DNA from: Isoetes taiwanensis
Lineage: Eukaryota; Streptophyta; Lycopodiopsida; Isoetales; Isoetaceae
Assembly (NCBI GenBank): GCA_021234155.1
Contig: JAJEKV010000070.1
Span: 4,990,754 to 5,054,753 of the forward strand
Length of the DNA stretch: 64,000 nt
Direction: 5' to 3'
The notes beneath the pieces were generated by a model. It had not been told where the DNA came from. It saw only the letters and a program-made list of their open reading frames with translations, and did not search any database. How positions within the stretch are numbered: position 1 is the first letter of the stretch; each line of letters begins with the position of its first letter. The translations under genes were made by a program, and so were the position numbers. Of this stretch, positions 53,425 through 64,000 are shown piece by piece.

Positions 53425-54722
53425 AACATATTTCCTTGTTCCATGCCAGAAATGTTCTGCAAGGATTTTATACACATGACTTGTAGTATGGAGAGCATCC
53501 AGAAGACATAGGACATTGGGTTACCGCAAGTAATCGGCATTAGTCGGACAAGATACAACTTTGTTGTTGTAGTTAGTACCAATGAAATTGCAAAGAAGCT
53601 ACATTTGAGACTTCAAAACCTGAAGCAAAACAAGGGTTAGAGAAAGATATTATTTGGGAGTGAGTTAGATTTGGTCATACCGTATGCATGTGGTTTTTGA
53701 ATGATATCATACATGAGATTGTAAGCATCTGCATAAATGATTTTAGAGCCTTGCAAGGTTACTCGAGGATCCGAGAGTAGCTTGAAGTTTTTGTTGAATA
53801 GTTGCGGGGCTTCATTTATTTTGTCAACACACCGCCTGTGTTTGCTTATGTTCGCCTTTAATTAAGTGTCTTGGAGCACATCCAAGAGGTCGAAGAGAGA
53901 TGATGACATACTTACGGGCCCCCTTGTATAACCTCTCGCTATGAAAACAATATAATTAGCAAAACCCCGCTCAAATGTTGCGTAAAAAACGTATTATAGT
54001 GCTTACTTGAATCTGAGAACAACCATACATAGAGAGATGAGTAAGTCTCAGATACCTAAACCGTGTAGAGCTTCTCATTTGGCATGTCAAAATAATTGTT
54101 GATTATGTCATTGTCTCCAATTCCCATCAAGAATATAGCATTAGATATGAGTCGAGAGGTTGACAAAGGAGCCATTCGAAAGCGATCAAAAATCGCTTCA
54201 CTTTTAAGAAATTATTAACCCGTGCTCGCAAGGGTGCGGGGTAACTGGATTGGAGTAAAGAGCCTTGAAATTCAAATTATTACCTTCTTGTTAGATGGGC
54301 ATGAAACCTAAATGTGGCACAGTACATTGTTTTGCTTACATTAGATGCTCCAGGTTGTATTGTATATTCCACAACACGCTTGTGCAAAATTAGCTCCATG
54401 CATAAAATTAGGGTTATGTGACCTAATGGTGGAATCGAGGAAGCCCTAAATATGAAGCTGAAATTCTGAAACATTCGTGCTTAAACATGCATACATCGCC
54501 AATGAAAGCCGTTAGCTTACGGATATAATCAGCTACAAGATAACCGTGCGTGAATCGGGCCCAAGAGCCACCGCCAGGGAAAGAAATTCCATAGGGAGGG
54601 TAATTTGCCTTAGCATTCGTCGAATTAAGATAATTGTCATTCCCTGGATCCAGGAAAGAAGCTCCAAATATAAAAATGGCAACGAGACTCTTGAAATCCA
54701 TGGAAATTCTCCCTACCTCCAA
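53425..54722 (-). pseudogene. GDSL esterase/lipase pseudogene
   Basis: All blocks of a plant GDSL lipase can be followed in order on the minus strand. Block I at 54685-54640 is IFIFGASFLDPGNDNYL, followed by ANYPPYGISFPGG and ARFTHGYLVADYI. Block III at about 54150-54080 is NAIFLMGIGDNDIINNYF. About 53930-53860 reads KYVIISLRPLGCAP. About 53830-53690 reads NEAPQLFNKNFKLLSD and KIIYADAYNLMYDIIQ. About 53640-53560 reads GFEVSNVA and KVVSCPTNAD. The final Asp/His block at about 53510-53430 is DALHTTSHVYKILAEHFW. The GDS motif has become GAS (catalytic Ser kept, Asp lost). Several frameshifts and stops break it. The family consists of secreted serine hydrolases of the SGNH fold. Confidence 0.88.
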
Positions 54723-55591
54723 GCCTCCAAAAAATAGTTGTCTAATTCAGTGCAGAATGAGCACAAACCACTTTGTTTCCAAGCGAATTTTCCACTTGTT
54801 TCACACGGTGCATGAATGTGAATATGTACAAAGGGTCTTGTTTAAGTAAAAAAATTCCAATTTTGGATCCCAATTTTGGATGGGGGGTCACCACCAATGG
54901 TCCACTTAAGGATCAAATCCTTGTATCAGGCAGCTCCTTAATCCAATTTAACTGATTCAAATTAGCTACATGTGCCTTGACTCATGCCATACAAGATAAA
55001 ACAAGAAAAAATCAGAAAAAATGTTGTATTCATCTCCTAATAACCTGTTAAACATGCCTAGTTTATGCACCATAATTGTCCATCATGATCCCTGAATGTC
55101 CAAGCCTGATAAATCACTGAAGCACAGAAAATGGACCACAAGCTTACCTTAATGGACCTCTTCTTTGTCTTTTTGGACTTGCCGTGCAACACCATTGGAC
55201 CAAACAGAAGCTTGGGTAGACCACATGTAATTTGTAAATGACTGTTATTTTGTTAAAAACTATTCTCAATTCCTGTTGGGGGATGGGAGGCAATGATCCT
55301 CCTCAGCCTGTAGGCTAACATCCATGCATCCCCCTGCAGCACCCCAAGAAACTCATCAGTCCAGGAGTTTGAATTGTTAGGCAACACTTGTTAACATGTT
55401 GCTTAACAATCCAAACTCCACAAGCAATTACATAACAAATACTTACCTGCACAATCGAATTGGACAACTGAATTTGCAAATACAGCAGAAAGCATGATGT
55501 CTGAAAATACATATACACAACTTAAGCATTCAGCCATCACAAACATGGTTCCCAAAAAGATAAAGATATCATTGATTTTGTTATACCTCAA

Positions 55592-58191
55592 CTAGTAATG
55601 GTGCCCAGCGTTGCTGGGACACCACAATTTACCTTAAATAAACCACCACACACATCATAATCCATCAAATAACCACCAGATAGTTTGCCCTTTTACCCAT
55701 TCAACCAAACACTGCTTCTCCTGCATCTCAAAAGTCGATTGTTTTCCTGTCTTGTCACCAGCTCCAAGGGTCAATTTCTTTCCTGCCCTCATCAGCTCTA
55801 TTAGAGACAATTCCCAAGGAATGGACATCCATTTTTCTTTTATCTGGTTGCTTTGGGTATACCCTGCTGCCTATGTGGCAACACGACATTTTTTAAAATT
55901 CAAAAATCAATAAAAAAGATCATTAATGTTTGAGACAACAATATTTTTAGTGGAAACATGGAGCTCCGAGGATTCGAACCTCGATTTAACCATTATCTCT
56001 AACAATATAACAACACAATCACGGTATAACAAAGTATAACACAATAAGTTCCTTAAAAAAACCCTATCACTTTCCTATCATTATGGTATAAAATGGATAT
56101 CAGCTCAACTGCATGAATCAGTTCATGTTTTATCTGCTGCAAATTTCAACCAAAGTCCTGGTACAATCAGAGCACTCTTCATTAAAATCCAAGGCAATAG
56201 TACGCAGGATTTGCATGATTAATGAATGACATGTGCTATTATATGTGCTACAACGTCAAACCCATGAATGCCAATTTTCGATTCCAACATCTGCCCCAAA
56301 GCAAACTATGTATTTCGTGTCCCAAAGCAAACTATATTTTCTATGATACGTATGTAGCTTATGAGACCTGCACACAATGGAGCTACATCTACATCTGTGT
56401 AACATTTTGGGAGAGGAAAACAAAAGTCTGCATTTGCCACAGTATGCAGAACCTCCATCAAGCCAATAACCTAAAAAGATAAAATTGTGGTTGTTCTAGC
56501 TTTGTCCGTCTGTTCTTTGTGCTGTCCAAGAGAAGACAAAGAAATTCTGGAAGGAGCCAAAGGACACGGAACAAATAAAATGTGGATGTTGAGAAGAGGT
56601 GCTCTTGCAATGGCCAATTCAAGCAGATGATATTGTAAGCTTTCTGGATAATGCAAACGAAATCCAAGCAACACCTTTGTGCTTCTATTGTCTAAGAAGT
56701 ATCCAGAGAATCTACTTTACAAAGCAACATGAAGAATGCGAATCTAAAAGGTGCAGACCCTTGAATAGGCATGGGTAGCAGCTGAAACGACTATATCATC
56801 ATGATGATCTTCAATCTAAAATGCAGTAACTGCAGAAAGAGGATGCAATAGATATATAGATATATTTATGAAGTATATTTCCAGAGTGTACAGTATGTTA
56901 CTAAACATGCATTATAAAATCAGGTGACCTCGATATTCAAAATTCGTTTTTTGTTGTCTGAATCAGGAAAAACCCCCAAAAAACACTCCCTTTTTCCTTT
57001 TTTTTTTTACTGGAGTTGGATCAACCATTGAAGGTCCTTAATCATTTTTACATACCTGATAATTCATCAACAGATCCTTCATATGCTGATACTCTCTTTT
57101 GATATGTGTCAGAAGGGGGGTTGTCTTCTATTTTCTTTACACCTAAGAAGATGACACTGCAGATATATGATAGATTAACCTTCAGCTTTGTATGGAAACC
57201 TAAATTTTACGATTGTATTCTTTTCCATCGTATGTAGAGATTAGAATAATAATATGAAGAGCTAAGAGATTCTTTACCTATAAAAGGTTGCTTCCTCTCA
57301 TGATTTTGCCCTGAAGACACAATAATTTTGATCTTTTCAAATGGATGCAGAGCTACTTCCAATCATCTATATTTGCTTCCCATTTATTCAGAACCCATAG
57401 CCAGATTACATATGGAACCAACTGAAAAAATATTCATGGCCGCCATATGGTGACCTGAAGCAGGAAGAAGAAAAGCCAAGATCATCTCTGCCATCATGCC
57501 AATTTTTTTTAATCCTGTGTTTGGATTAGAGGACTGGCTTTTTCGCCATTTGTGCTATATAATTTGTGTTATACGTGGATTTATCTAGGACCACGACCTT
57601 CAGACCCATTAATGCAGATCATTCCTTTTTTCCAGAGACAGAGATGGTCCAATATTTTTCTATCAGACTCTCGTGACCCATCTCAATCTTTGTCCTTACG
57701 CTCTCCCTAAAAAAACCTTTCCCGTAGCATATGGTCCTTTGGAATGTGCTTTCTCCAATGTATAAGTTTTGGGTTGCAAGCTGATGAATAGGGCCAAGCA
57801 GAAACTCGTTCATTAACGCAGGCAGATCATCTGAGCCATCTGCAAAAATCACTATCTGGGCTCTGTATTCTTGTAAAAATGAAGCGGATTTTGAATTTCA
57901 ACGCTGTAATCTGCCCCCTTTTTGCTCTATTTAGATTGAACAAAGATCCAGCCGCCTAAAGCTATATTCTGCTCAATGGCATATTTTCGCTCTGCTTGGC
58001 TATGGCAGGGTGCTGAGGAAACCCGAAGCGAGGGAGAGAGATAGATGGAATGACCCTTTTTCTTATTGAAACCCTAAAGAAACCTAACCCGTCTGAAACC
58101 CTAAAGAAACCTAATTCGTTCGATCTAGGTCAAAACAATCTGGACCTTTAAATCTAGGGCGTGGTCCATTACTTAACATTATAATATAAGA
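55592..58191 (-). mobile_element. Helitron, complete, non-autonomous, 2,600 bp
   Basis: Same ends as the Helitron at 21690-24875: 5' TCTTATATTATAATGTTA on the minus strand, 3' hairpin CCCAGC-AAC-GCTGGG and terminal CTAG, inserted between A (55591) and T (58192). It holds no RepHel gene. Short open frames inside (for example 57619-57852 on minus) are not assignable. Confidence 0.85.
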
Positions 58192-58367
58192 TAAGAAAGA
58201 AACAATGTTGAACACGGCTCCCAAAAGATGACAGAAATTAAGATTGTCATGGAATTCAACAACACCTACATTGAAGTTACATTATAGTGATCAATATCCC
58301 AAAACAAGAGTTGAATGCAACAAGAACAAAGACCAAAATGTTGCATGGTCTGGAGGCTAAGTTAGGT

Positions 58368-60839
58368 TTAGAGAATTGCCTGATCTTTTTGGTATAGCAC
58401 ATCCAGCCTCCTGGTTTTCTTTAAGGGCTGTTCTGATCCAGAACTTGCCTCAGAATCACTTCCAGCTCTATGATATTCACCATGGACAATACCATTATCT
58501 TCTCCAACATCCCTTCCATGATAAGCATCTGGAATAGACCAGTATCCTTCTGGATCATCCTCGTATTCTCTATGTGTTGCTGCAGCCCTTCTCTTCTCCA
58601 ATAAGTGATCCCAAGAACATTCATGAGTGTCCTCAATTAAACACCCAAAACAAGTGCCATCTTCTTGGGTCTGAACATTATGCACATGTTCATTGTGCAC
58701 CTCTTCTTCATGCACATGTTCATTGTGCACCTCTTCATTCATGCACATGTTCATTATGGTCGCAGAGCCTACAAAACATATCAGCATTAAATAAAGAGTC
58801 TAAATGAGGATTTGTTGTAGCAGCTGCATGTCTCCTTTGCCTTAATCTCCATTTGGTCTTTGACCTAGCATCCAAAACAGGTTGAGGCAGCATTTTTTCA
58901 TCTCCAAACAACTGGCCTACAGTGAATTTGCATTTACCTTGTGCATCATAAATCAGAGTCCTATACCTAGCTGACATCCTTTCATAATTTGCCTCTGCAA
59001 CTTTTTGTGCCTCCTTGGCAGCCTTCACAATTGCCTTTCTTTTATTCTCTTGCTCTTTAGCCATCTTCTTCTCTGCTGCCAATCTCTTTTTTTCTGTTAC
59101 TCTCTCAGCTCTAACCTTAGCAGCCTCTACCTTTCTTCTGTCCTCTTCAATTCTTGCACTAATCATTTGATCCGAAGTAATAAATAACTTATCAGCAAGC
59201 AATTCTGGTAGCCTAGACCTTTTAGCTCTTGGCAGCATGTCAACAATAGCAGGAGTTGGTACATGTGGATGAGCAGATGGCACTAATTGTGGTGCTGGAT
59301 CAGAGATTACATGATCAGAGATTAAGGCAAAGGAGACAGTAGGGGCTGCAACAGCATGCTCCAAAATAGTGGAGCTAGTATTTTCATTCAGATTTAGCTG
59401 AGGCATTGAAGGATCTTCAAGAATAGGTCCATTCTCCTCAATGTCATTATCAGCAACATCATCTTCACTGTCCTGCACAACAAGATCATTAGCAAATGGA
59501 TCAGGAGAAACAGCAGTTGGATTGAAGAGCCAGATCCCTGTCTTTGCAAAGCCAACAGCAATATTGGGAGTCAAAGACTCCTTCAATGATGTAGACAACA
59601 TCATAGCCATATCCTCTTTTGTAGGTTCATGCTTTGGTCTAGTATGCATGTAAACACCCCTGTTCCTTCTAAAACGAGCCTTGAATGGAGAGAAGCATGA
59701 TACATCAAGAGGCTGCAATTTATGGCTAGTGTGAGGAGGTAAGCAAAGGATATGGAGGCCAATTCTCTTGGCATGTTGGATGGCTTTCAAGCTGACATGA
59801 CTCCCATGGCCATCACAAATAAGCAAATGTGGTCTATTTTCAGAAATTCCACCTGGAACACTTGCTGCAAAATGGTCAAGCCATGCACCAAACAACTCAT
59901 GTGTAATCCATGCTTTTTGTTGGTACGCCATGGCTGCACCAAGCTCACAGCCTGCCATTAGATCTCTATCCCTCATCCTCTTTCCCTTGAATACATAACA
60001 ACCTGGCATCACATGTCCTGCTGCACTAACACAGCATAGAACTGTTAGCCATTCTCTATTCTTAGGAATATGCTCACACACATTCCTATGTCCTCATCTA
60101 GCAAGGATTCTAACACTTTTTCTGCCACCAGCTTGCACTCCAGTCTCGTCACAGTTCCATATAGTGGCTGCACTCAAGTTTAGATCAGTCTGCAGCTTTC
60201 TTAAGGCAAGGTAGAAACCCTCCAAGTTAGTAGAGTTCATTGCTTTGACCCTCTGGACCTCCACACATTGTGGTGATCTCAAAGTGAGCTCGGGATTCCT
60301 CTTTTTGAACCCTCTCCACCATGATCTTCCTGGAAGACCATCTTTAAATAGAGTTTGTCTATTAATACACATTTCACTGACTTTCTCTCTCTCAATAATT
60401 ATAAAGTTACTCCTCTGCCCTCATCAGCACATTGATGACAGGATTGGACAAGATAACTTTCCTCCTCTTTGGTCAAACATTTAGGCACAGATCCAAATTT
60501 CACATCAGTTAAACCATTTACCCAATTTAGAAGAGTGGTTTTGGGAACACCATAGTGTTGGGAGGCCTTCCTAATGGACATGATGCCATCATCAATGGCA
60601 TCAATGGCCTCTTCCATCTGCTGCATTGTCCATGATCCCCTTTCCATTAATCTGATCCTTTTGCCACCAGGAATTATAGAGTTACACGGATTGATCAAAA
60701 GCCTCTTTGATCTTCCATTGGACTTGGTTGGCTGCCTCGAATTTTCAGCTACAGCAGCAGTAGGTGGAGTATGCAAAGTTCTGCCTCCTCTTAGCTGCAT
60801 TGGTGGAAGGAAGGAAGAAATATCAAAGGGATGCAGCAA
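58368..60839 (-). pseudogene. pogo/Tigger-type DDE transposase, broken
   Basis: The N-terminal piece (60839-60399) has a psq/CENP-B-type helix-turn-helix: MEEAIDAIDDGIMSIRKAS, QHYGVPKTTLLNWV. Next (60372-60094) come GLPGRSWWRGFKKRNPEL and the first catalytic Asp in TIWNCDETGVQAGG. Then (60081-58735) come REWLTVLCCVSAAG, the second Asp in HLLICDGHGSHVS, LPPHTSHKLQPLDVS, the third Asp region, and a long charged tail. A one-base frameshift near 60395 and a TGA at 60096-60094 (in a context where Arg or Lys is usual) inactivate it. The C-terminal end shifts frame within a 30-bp repeat, and an acidic extension with NEHVHEEEVH is read to 58368. The family cuts and pastes DNA at TA sites. Confidence 0.88.
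58681..58758. repeat. 30-bp tandem repeat in the transposase 3' end
   Basis: The unit TGCACATGTTCATTGTGCAC plus ten bases occurs twice plus a partial third time. In the reading frame of the last segment it encodes repeated His/Glu motifs (NEHVHEEEVH). Confidence 0.9.
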
Positions 60840-61455
60840 AAAGTTCTAATGGATGACAAAGATCAAATGGAAGAAATCTGAAATGAGTGACAAAGATCAA
60901 GAACAACAAGAAGAGTGAGAACACTTAGCTCTCAAAGCTCATCCAATTCTTGCTTAAATAGATCAAATATCTGCCCTGCATTCGAATCATGTTAGTTTCA
61001 AAACATAGATCATAAAGAATGAGGGGGAAATTCGAAGTACCAGCTGTTGGAAGGCCTGGATCTATCCAACTACTTGATCCTTATTGCTTGACGGCTTGGA
61101 TCATGAGGAATGAGAGGGAAATCCGAAGTTTTAACCCTCAAAAACATCCAAGCTACTCTATGGCGCGAGATCTACGTGCCAAAACGTGATCATAGGATGC
61201 ATAGGACTGATTTCTTGAGAACCCTTGCTGATTCTTGAAGGAATATTACCGAGCCACAAAAATCCATAGATGGCCCAACCTATCTACACCTGCGAACCAT
61301 CACAATCGTCTGCCGGTCCATGCATGTGCCGTTGAGATCATGTAGGGAAGAATTGGCCGGATGACAGCTCGGGCGCTCGAGATCCTTCGTCGTGAATCCA
61401 CAAACTCTAAAACTAACCCTGGCCCATCTACATGACCAGTTGGACCATTGACGTG

Positions 61456-61481
61456 GGGCGTGGATTTTTTCTTACGCCCCG
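61456..61481. repeat. Small hairpin next to the pogo-like right end
   Basis: GGGGCGT-(GGATTTTTTCTT)-ACGCCCC, a seven-base perfect stem 45 bases inside the terminus. It could be a subterminal transposase site or simply structural. Confidence 0.5.
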
Positions 61482-61526
61482 GTCCATCCAAAAAATGGGT
61501 CATGGTCCATTGGTGGTGACCCCCCC

Positions 61527-63745
61527 TTATGTGAAAAGTGAACTTGGAGAAAATCATATAGATACAACATAACTCGTTTACCTGTAATGGTTGGACTAAT
61601 TATCGTGTCGAAACGTTTTAAAGTTTCATATTTAAAGGGTATATTTTATGTTCAAGTTTAGAGGTGCATGGCAACTTTTCTTGAAATAATATGGTTTTAC
61701 TATACACTTTGTATGAAAAACCATTGTTATATTTTACACATGTGGCGTGTAAATATGCCATCCTTTAATTTTTTGCTAAAGGATAAAGCTTATAGGATTT
61801 CTGTTTAATCGTGTGCATGCATTTGGCTTACATGCATGCTGGACATGTGGGTCAACATGCAAGTGTGCTTGCATGCCACTTTTTCCTTGGCTTATGGGTT
61901 TTATGGAAGCGTTCACTTGCTTCATGTGGTACTCTAAGGTGGGTTCTAGTGTGATATCTAGGCTTCCTATTTTGGTTACAATTTTTATCTTACAAAACGT
62001 CCACGTAATGGGGCAAGATTATGGACATTCTGGGTTGAAGCAAATAAAAGAAAAAGAAAAATGGTTTGAATAGTCACACAATCGATTTAGAGTATAACCC
62101 TATTTCGTGATACAGCATACAATCGCATATGCTCGAACGTGGAAGAGAGCCAAGAAAAGAATGGACGGATTTAGCAAAATTATCCTAGAAGCTGGATGTA
62201 GATGGCCGTTTTGCTCTCAGTAGTCATAAAGCTTGTCACTTCTAATCTGACCTGTGTAAGTCGTCTGCATCAAATATGCTGGTTACAGGTTGAATAGCAT
62301 GCCAGATCTTTCTGGTGCTGCTGGAAAACATGCCTGGACTCTACTGATTTTCAATGGCAGAGATATGGCCTATTCTTGTTTTGCCTCTATCGATTTATTG
62401 GATTTGCTTCACTTATCCATGTTCCAAAATAGGGCATCGATTTATGATGGGCAGGGTCTGTGCCAATACCGGATCAAGCTGTCTCAGAGGGCGACACTTC
62501 GTCGGCATGCAAGTACCAGATTTCTCTCGACAAAGTCTGTCATAGCTCTTGATCTTTGTAAGTTTTTTTTCACCTAATTAGACATCATTTTAGGATTTCG
62601 ATTTTACAGAATCGTGCATTTTTGTCTCTGATCTGGTGATAAATCCTGCAAATGCCTTAGTCTGCATAGGCAATCCGGATCACTGGAGAAATTCTGAGCC
62701 CCTATTGTTTCTACAATTTGGGTTCAATGAATCAGGAGGGCAAAAAAATCAGAAAATTTGATGGGTCTTTTGCAAGAGCAAATTGATCTAACGCATGGCA
62801 AATCAAGTGGAAAATCTGCCGCCCAGATGATAAATCTTTGGGGCCATTTGTATTGCCAGTCTGCAGCAATATGCAGTGAGAAACAATATTCGATCAAACA
62901 TGGGATGAGAGCAGGGTAATTTTTTCATCCATGGGATATGAAAAACAGCTTCCCAACGAATCATAATAGATATGAGAGACGGATTGAATTGAATACAAAA
63001 TATTCCAGTTTATTTTATCTATGGTACTCAGGCACTCAATTGAGAGAGGTTTTCCAGCAAGATTCGTACTGCATTCCAAATATTCCAAGGCTGGATTCTT
63101 AGTATAGTTCCTGCTTACCGGTTTTTATTTAGGGATCCACCCGAACTGTGGATCCTTAAGCTATGGAGCCATAGGAGCTATGGGGCTTCTGAACAAAACC
63201 GAGCCTTTGATTTGGGATAACTCGTCCGACGAATTTTGAACCAATGGTAAATTTATGGATATCGATCCTGAAATTAAGCCGGATCGAAGAGTTGAAAAGT
63301 AACCACATGGACGGTTACGCCATGCCAAATTATAGACCCGAATCTGATCCAAATCCACAACACCGGATTCAACTCTAAAACCCACAAAGCAAGGATTAAA
63401 CCCAACTCGTCTTCAGAACCCTTTTTTGCTTGATTCGATAAATAAATAGACTTAAACTAGGATTGAATGCAAAAAATGGCTAGATTCAACATAAAATGGT
63501 GCATCCGATCCAAGAAACAGACGTTAATATGAGGTTTTAATGCTGGTGCTGAGCTGATCCCTTCACAAGACGAAGAGAGGTTAAGAAAAAGCTCCCATTA
63601 GGGTTTTTTTGAGATTAAAAAAGGGCCTTCAAAACATGCCAACTAAGCCAAATGAAGATAAATGAACTGCCAATCGAAATCGAGTCTACGGGTCTGGTCG
63701 GCAAAACCTGTTATAACAACTCTGTCACATTTTCTAGCATAACTA
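61527..63745. other. Stretch without recognisable genes
   Basis: The open frame 62290-62577 on plus ends next to a donor-like GTAAGT but shows no known domain. I see nothing else supportable. Confidence 0.5.
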
Positions 63746-63993
63746 TTGATAGAAAAGTCCAAATGAGCTCTCGGTTAGTGCAATAGATAGATCTCATTGA
63801 GATCTCTCCAACCCTTAGATGCTTTGCACATATTTTAACCACTTATGATTGTCAAAACTCCAAAAAATATGGTTTTTACCATTTTTTACTATCCTATAGG
63901 GCTAAAAGATATGCAAACCACCGAAGGTTGGAAAGATCTCAATGAGATCTATCTATTGCACCAAACAAGAGCTCATTTGGACTTTTCTATCAA
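63746..63993. mobile_element. Foldback MITE, 248 bp
   Basis: Arms of about 70 bp at 63746-63816 and 63924-63993 are inverted copies with a few mismatches (TTGATAGAAAAGTCCAAATG at the outside, AGATCTCATTGAGATCT nearer the centre, itself palindromic). The 107-bp centre is AT-rich. The element is non-coding. Target duplication is unclear because the window ends seven bases later. Confidence 0.85.
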
Positions 63994-64000
63994 CACTTAT

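Larger units (their letters stand above)
54882..61526 (-). mobile_element. pogo/Tigger-like (Tc1-mariner superfamily) transposon with a nested Helitron
   Basis: The ends are inverted copies: GGGGGGTCACCACCAATGG at 54882 and its inverse at 61508-61526 (seven Cs), extending to about 23 bp with one mismatch. Between them lies a broken DDE transposase on the minus strand (60839-58368) and, near the left side, a Helitron (55592-58191). Without it the element is about 4.0 kb, with about 0.7 kb on each side of the coding part. A TA target duplication, as expected for the superfamily, is not evident (GAT left, TTA right), so the exact borders may be off by a base or two, or the TIR may belong to a different unit. 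Confidence 0.65.

Overview
The window looks like nuclear DNA of a land plant, most likely a fern or another large-genome non-seed vascular plant. It is AT-rich, its genes have introns with GT..AG borders, and it carries plant families (E-class PPR, NAC, CYP72-clan P450, GDSL lipase, S-domain receptor kinase, FCP1-like phosphatase), plant-type tRNAs and many transposons. The assignment to ferns is an inference from the style of the PPR fragments and from the repeat load. Almost every protein-coding trace is broken. One gene looks intact.

Layout. 1-471 is the end of a Helitron that contains a tRNA-derived SINE. 472-14815 is a tandem array of about 910-bp units, each with four tRNA genes on the minus strand (Arg-Thr-Arg-Thr in transcription order), 35 tRNA or tRNA-like copies in all. 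A 6.1-kb CACTA transposon (1474-7601, 3-bp target duplication ATA) interrupts the array, and so does a 277-bp fragment related to a larger element found further on. 14816-17600 holds a degraded FCP1/NIF-type phosphatase-like gene. 17600-20000 is intergenic with local duplications. 20018-21509 is a three-exon gene whose product resembles the complex I assembly factor NDUFAF4. A complete 3.2-kb Helitron starts 181 bp upstream of its ATG. 26900-27850 carries a PPR pseudogene next to a second type of Helitron 5' end, and 29100-29900 a LINE 3' fragment with a pentanucleotide tail.

31728-46601 is the most unusual object: a transposon-like unit with terminal inverted repeats and two convergent multi-exon genes. 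The plus-strand gene encodes a coiled-coil protein with a RING/PHD-like Cys/His cluster. The minus-strand gene encodes a cysteine-rich, DDE-nuclease-like protein of a kind I associate with animal (cnidarian-type) transposon proteins rather than the usual plant superfamilies. Its last exon is split by a 7.3-kb CACTA element (35644-42922, target duplication TTC), which itself carries a fragment of a NAC gene and pieces of another gene. 47500-54722 holds three more pseudogenes (P450, S-domain receptor kinase without kinase, GDSL lipase) and a GC-rich foldback element. 54882-61526 is a pogo/Tigger-like Tc1-mariner element with a broken DDE transposase and a 2.6-kb Helitron nested in it. The window closes with a foldback MITE.

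Taken together this is heterochromatin-like, layered transposon territory in which the tRNA array and the small NDUFAF4-like gene are the likely host functions. The order of insertions can be read from target duplications: tRNA array first, then CACTA-1, a Helitron and a TIR fragment into it; two-gene element first, then CACTA-2 into its exon; pogo-like element first, then a Helitron into it.
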